8,053 nt of DNA from Alphaproteobacteria bacterium (lineage in GTDB: Bacteria > Pseudomonadota > Alphaproteobacteria > Rhizobiales > Aestuariivirgaceae). Location of the stretch: NCBI GenBank assembly GCA_024279045.1, contig JAJRRZ010000022.1, positions 1 to 8,053 on the forward strand. Reading direction: 5' to 3'. Position numbers and translations under genes: made by a program. The notes under the pieces were generated by a model that saw nothing but the letters and a program-made list of their open reading frames with translations, was not told the origin of the DNA and searched no databases. Positions 6,429 through 8,053 of this stretch are shown here, in pieces (the first letter of the stretch is position 1; every line of letters begins with the position of its first letter).

Positions 6429-7391
6429 TCACAACTTCGCGCGGAATTTCTCCAGCGCCTGCTTCAGCTCGTCGAAGAAGCCCTTGCCATGGCCGCCCCC
6501 CTTCACCTTCGCGGCAATCTTGTCGATCTGCTCGTAGAATGGCTTGAAGTCGCCTTCCTTGCCATAGCCCAGGGCTTCGGCAAACTTCAGCTCCTCGCGC
6601 GCCGCATTCAGCAGGTCATCCAGCAGCTTCTGCTCCTCCTTGCTGCGGTTCTTCTTTTCCGCCAGCGTCTCCGCCGCCGCCAGCAGCGATTCCGCCCGCA
6701 CCACCGGCAACGGCACGATATGCCGGGTGATCACCAGCGTGTTCAGCGCCGAAATCAGTGCCGCCTTGGCCTCATCGTATTTTTCCTGCTCCACCAGTGG
6801 CACCACCGCCTTGATGGCATCGGGGTAGGTGGCCAGTGGAATGTTCGCCACCTCGATGACAATCTCGCTGGCCAGGCCGGAGACAATGGCCCGCGCTTCC
6901 TGCACGCGGCCCTTCTCAAGCAGTTCCACCGACTGCTTCACCGCCTTCTTCACGCTGTCGATGTCGCCATGCACATCCAGCGCATAGGTAACCACGTCCA
7001 CCGGCGCCAGCGCCAGCTTCGGATCACGCGCCAGAATGATCTCCAGCTGGCCGATGATCTTGGCCAGCGCATCCAGCGCCGCTTTCTTGTCCTTCTTGTC
7101 CAGGGCGATGATGGCATTGCGCGTTTCGGCAATGGCCTTCACAGCCTCGGCAAAGATCTTCTCGCGCTGCGCCTGAGCCTGCTGCGCGCCCTGCTCGCGC
7201 GCCTTTTCGCCAGCTTTCCTGCGCTCGGTCTTCAGGGCCTGCGATTCGGTCTTCTTCGCTTCCGCCTGCTGCGCAACGGGTTTCTCGTCCATTTTCTTGC
7301 CGCCGCCATGGCTGCCCGCCTGCGCTGGAACCACCGTCAGCGGCGCGGCCAGCAGCAGCGCTGCCAGAGACGTCAACACATGCTTTTTCAT
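6429..7391 (-). CDS. YfdX-like exported protein with a charged N-terminal extension
   Basis: The protein has 320 residues. Residues 1-25 are a clear Sec signal peptide: MKKHV, a hydrophobic core of Leu and Ala, and the cleavage motif AQA before Gly26. A Gly/His/Lys patch (26-33) and a Lys/Glu/Gln-rich helix, probably coiled coil, follow (34-82). Residues 83-300 are mostly helical, with a segment (VIEVANIPLATYPDAIKAV, 178-196) and TLVITRHIVPLPVVRAESLL (218-237) that recall YfdX-family proteins; E. coli YfdX is about 211 residues and is induced through the acid-stress regulator EvgA. The family call is from remembered pattern and is moderate. Its function is not established. The ATG at 7391 is chosen because GGGAG lies nine bases before it; an ATG at 7400 would abut that site. 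It is divergent from polA, and pcaD lies downstream on the same strand. Confidence 0.65.
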   Translation of the reverse strand: MKKHVLTSLAALLLAAPLTVVPAQAGSHGGGKKMDEKPVAQQAEAKKTESQALKTERRKAGEKAREQGAQQAQAQREKIFAEAVKAIAETRNAIIALDKKDKKAALDALAKIIGQLEIILARDPKLALAPVDVVTYALDVHGDIDSVKKAVKQSVELLEKGRVQEARAIVSGLASEIVIEVANIPLATYPDAIKAVVPLVEQEKYDEAKAALISALNTLVITRHIVPLPVVRAESLLAAAETLAEKKNRSKEEQKLLDDLLNAAREELKFAEALGYGKEGDFKPFYEQIDKIAAKVKGGGHGKGFFDELKQALEKFRAKL

Positions 7392-7400
7392 TTCTTTCAT

Positions 7401-7405
7401 CTCCC
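7401..7405 (-). promoter_or_regulatory. Ribosome binding site deciding the YfdX-like start
   Basis: CTCCC reads GGGAG on the minus strand. It is nine bases from the ATG at 7391 and zero bases from the in-frame ATG at 7400. Only the first spacing is workable, and it also gives the cleaner signal peptide (MKKHVL). Confidence 0.6.
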
Positions 7406-7540
7406 GTATTGGCGTTTTGGCTGAATCCGGGCACACAACCACCCCTGCCGCCGAAAGCACGCTCCGGCAGCCCGGCACGACATGTTGAACCGTGCGCGAT
7501 ACAGTTGGTGGACAGGTGCCCCTCTTTTGCACATCGAGCA

Positions 7541-7554
7541 GGGAATATATTCCC
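7541..7554. promoter_or_regulatory. Perfect 14-bp palindrome, possible operator
   Basis: GGGAATATATTCCC is its own reverse complement across all 14 bases. Its A/T core contains TATATT on both strands, a possible -10 element in either direction. It lies about 150 bases before the YfdX-like start and about 160 before polA. The regulator is unknown. Confidence 0.45.
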
Positions 7555-7644
7555 CTTACTCGCCCTCTACATGGCGATGCAGCGGCAGAATTGCAGCGGT
7601 GGCAGGAAATTAATTTTTCGTAATATCGTGACAGTGCAGCCCCC

Positions 7645-7660
7645 TTGCCGATATCGGCAA
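7645..7660. promoter_or_regulatory. Perfect 16-bp palindrome upstream of polA, possible operator
   Basis: TTGCCGATATCGGCAA is its own reverse complement across all 16 bases, with its centre about 60 bases before the chosen polA start. A site for a dimeric regulator is the simplest reading. The family of regulator cannot be told from the sequence. Confidence 0.5.
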
Positions 7661-7711
7661 TCTGTGCCCCATATGCGCTTGATTGGCAGTGCAGGCAGAC
7701 GGATGCGACTC

Positions 7712-8053
7712 ATGAGCGACAACGGGCAGGACAACGCGCAAGGCATGGACAAGGCCGGCAGCGGCGACACCGGCAACAAGCGCGAAAACGGCATCTACGT
7801 ACCGCCACAGGATCTCTGGCGCGATGTGCAGCCCGGCGATCATGTCTGGCTCATCGATGGGTCGGGGTATATCTTCCGCGCCTATCATGCCCTGCCGCCG
7901 CTCACGCGGCGTTCCGACGGCCTGCCGGTGGGCGCGGTGCACGGCTTCGTGGCCATGCTGCACAAGCTGCTGGCGCACATGAACGGCGAGAAGAAGCCCA
8001 CCCACATCGCCGTGCTGTTCGATGCCGGGCGCGTAACCTTCCGCAACGACATC
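7712..8053 (+). CDS. polA: DNA polymerase I, N-terminal part (cut by window edge)
   Basis: The reading frame stays open to the end of the window, giving 114 residues. They match the start of the 5'-3' exonuclease domain of Pol I, which removes RNA primers and damaged strands ahead of synthesis. Seen are WLIDGSGYIFRAYHALPPL (46-64), GLPVGAVHGFVAML (70-83), and PTHIAVLFDAGRVTFRND (96-113). Asp49 and Asp104 align with the metal-binding Asp13 and Asp63 of E. coli. The start is uncertain: ATGs at 7703, 7712 and 7745 are in frame and the frame is open further upstream, with no strong Shine-Dalgarno. The ATG at 7712 (GGA eight bases before) is my choice and leaves a hydrophilic leader about 36 residues longer than in E. 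coli. The Klenow part is outside. Confidence 0.88.
   Translation, partial: MSDNGQDNAQGMDKAGSGDTGNKRENGIYVPPQDLWRDVQPGDHVWLIDGSGYIFRAYHALPPLTRRSDGLPVGAVHGFVAMLHKLLAHMNGEKKPTHIAVLFDAGRVTFRNDI

Larger units (their letters stand above)
7392..7711. promoter_or_regulatory. Divergent yfdX-like/polA control region
   Basis: These 320 bases separate two divergent genes and must hold both promoters. The part from about 7540 to 7630 is clearly richer in A/T than its surroundings and includes AAATTAATTT (7607-7616). Other structures are an inverted pair CTGCCG/CGGCAG (7445-7450, 7465-7470) in the YfdX-like leader, two copies of TGCAGCGG (from 7578 and 7592), and the two palindromes listed separately. I found no -35/-10 pair I would defend for either gene, and no separate small gene. 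Confidence 0.5.

Noticed and set aside
6411..7424. Long plus-strand open frame (337 codons) opposite the YfdX-like gene
   Set aside because: It is rich in Gln, Arg, His and Leu as expected from the antisense of a Lys/Glu/Ala-rich helical gene, has no recognisable domain, and the minus-strand protein has a signal peptide and ribosome binding site.
7645..7660. MarR-type site based on TTGCC/GGCAA half-sites
   Set aside because: In the E. coli mar operator, as I recall, the half-sites are much closer together than the six bases seen here, and no MarR-family gene is nearby, so I do not assign the regulator.

Overview
The window looks like ordinary chromosomal DNA of a GC-rich alphaproteobacterium. 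The clues are the FabI sequence type, the divergent fabI/pdxH pair beside a CCA-encoding tRNA-Thr, an enol-lactonase of alphaproteobacterial type, and strong codon bias toward G/C in third positions. I cannot fix the genus. Most genes are core metabolism or housekeeping; I found no defence, CRISPR or biosynthetic cluster.

Layout from left to right. Positions 1-53 (minus) hold the first codons of an IS5-like transposase, so an insertion sequence runs off the left edge, and its outer end lies just before position 161. Positions 161-1675 (plus) encode an exported TPR protein with a long basic linker and a C-terminal SPOR domain. A 247-base spacer follows with two hairpins and a candidate sigma70 promoter, then tRNA-Thr(GGU) at 1923-1997. 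fabI (2061-2849, minus) converges on the tRNA. Divergently from fabI runs a likely three-gene plus-strand unit: pdxH (2953-3591), a short-chain dehydrogenase (3651-4409) and gshB (4471-5442). pcaD (5455-6252, minus) converges on gshB with only 12 bases between stop codons. A YfdX-like exported protein (6429-7391, minus) lies upstream of pcaD. A 320-base divergent spacer carrying two perfect palindromes separates it from the start of polA (7712, plus), which runs off the right edge.

How the genes work together. FabI completes each fatty-acid elongation cycle. PdxH makes the cofactor PLP, and GshB makes glutathione. The dehydrogenase between PdxH and GshB has no substrate that can be read from sequence. 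PcaD belongs to the beta-ketoadipate pathway, but no partner gene of that pathway is present here. The TPR-SPOR protein probably acts at the cell envelope, perhaps at the division site. PolA is the DNA repair and Okazaki-fragment polymerase. The least explained parts are the TPR-SPOR linker, the YfdX-like protein, and the palindromes between yfdX and polA.
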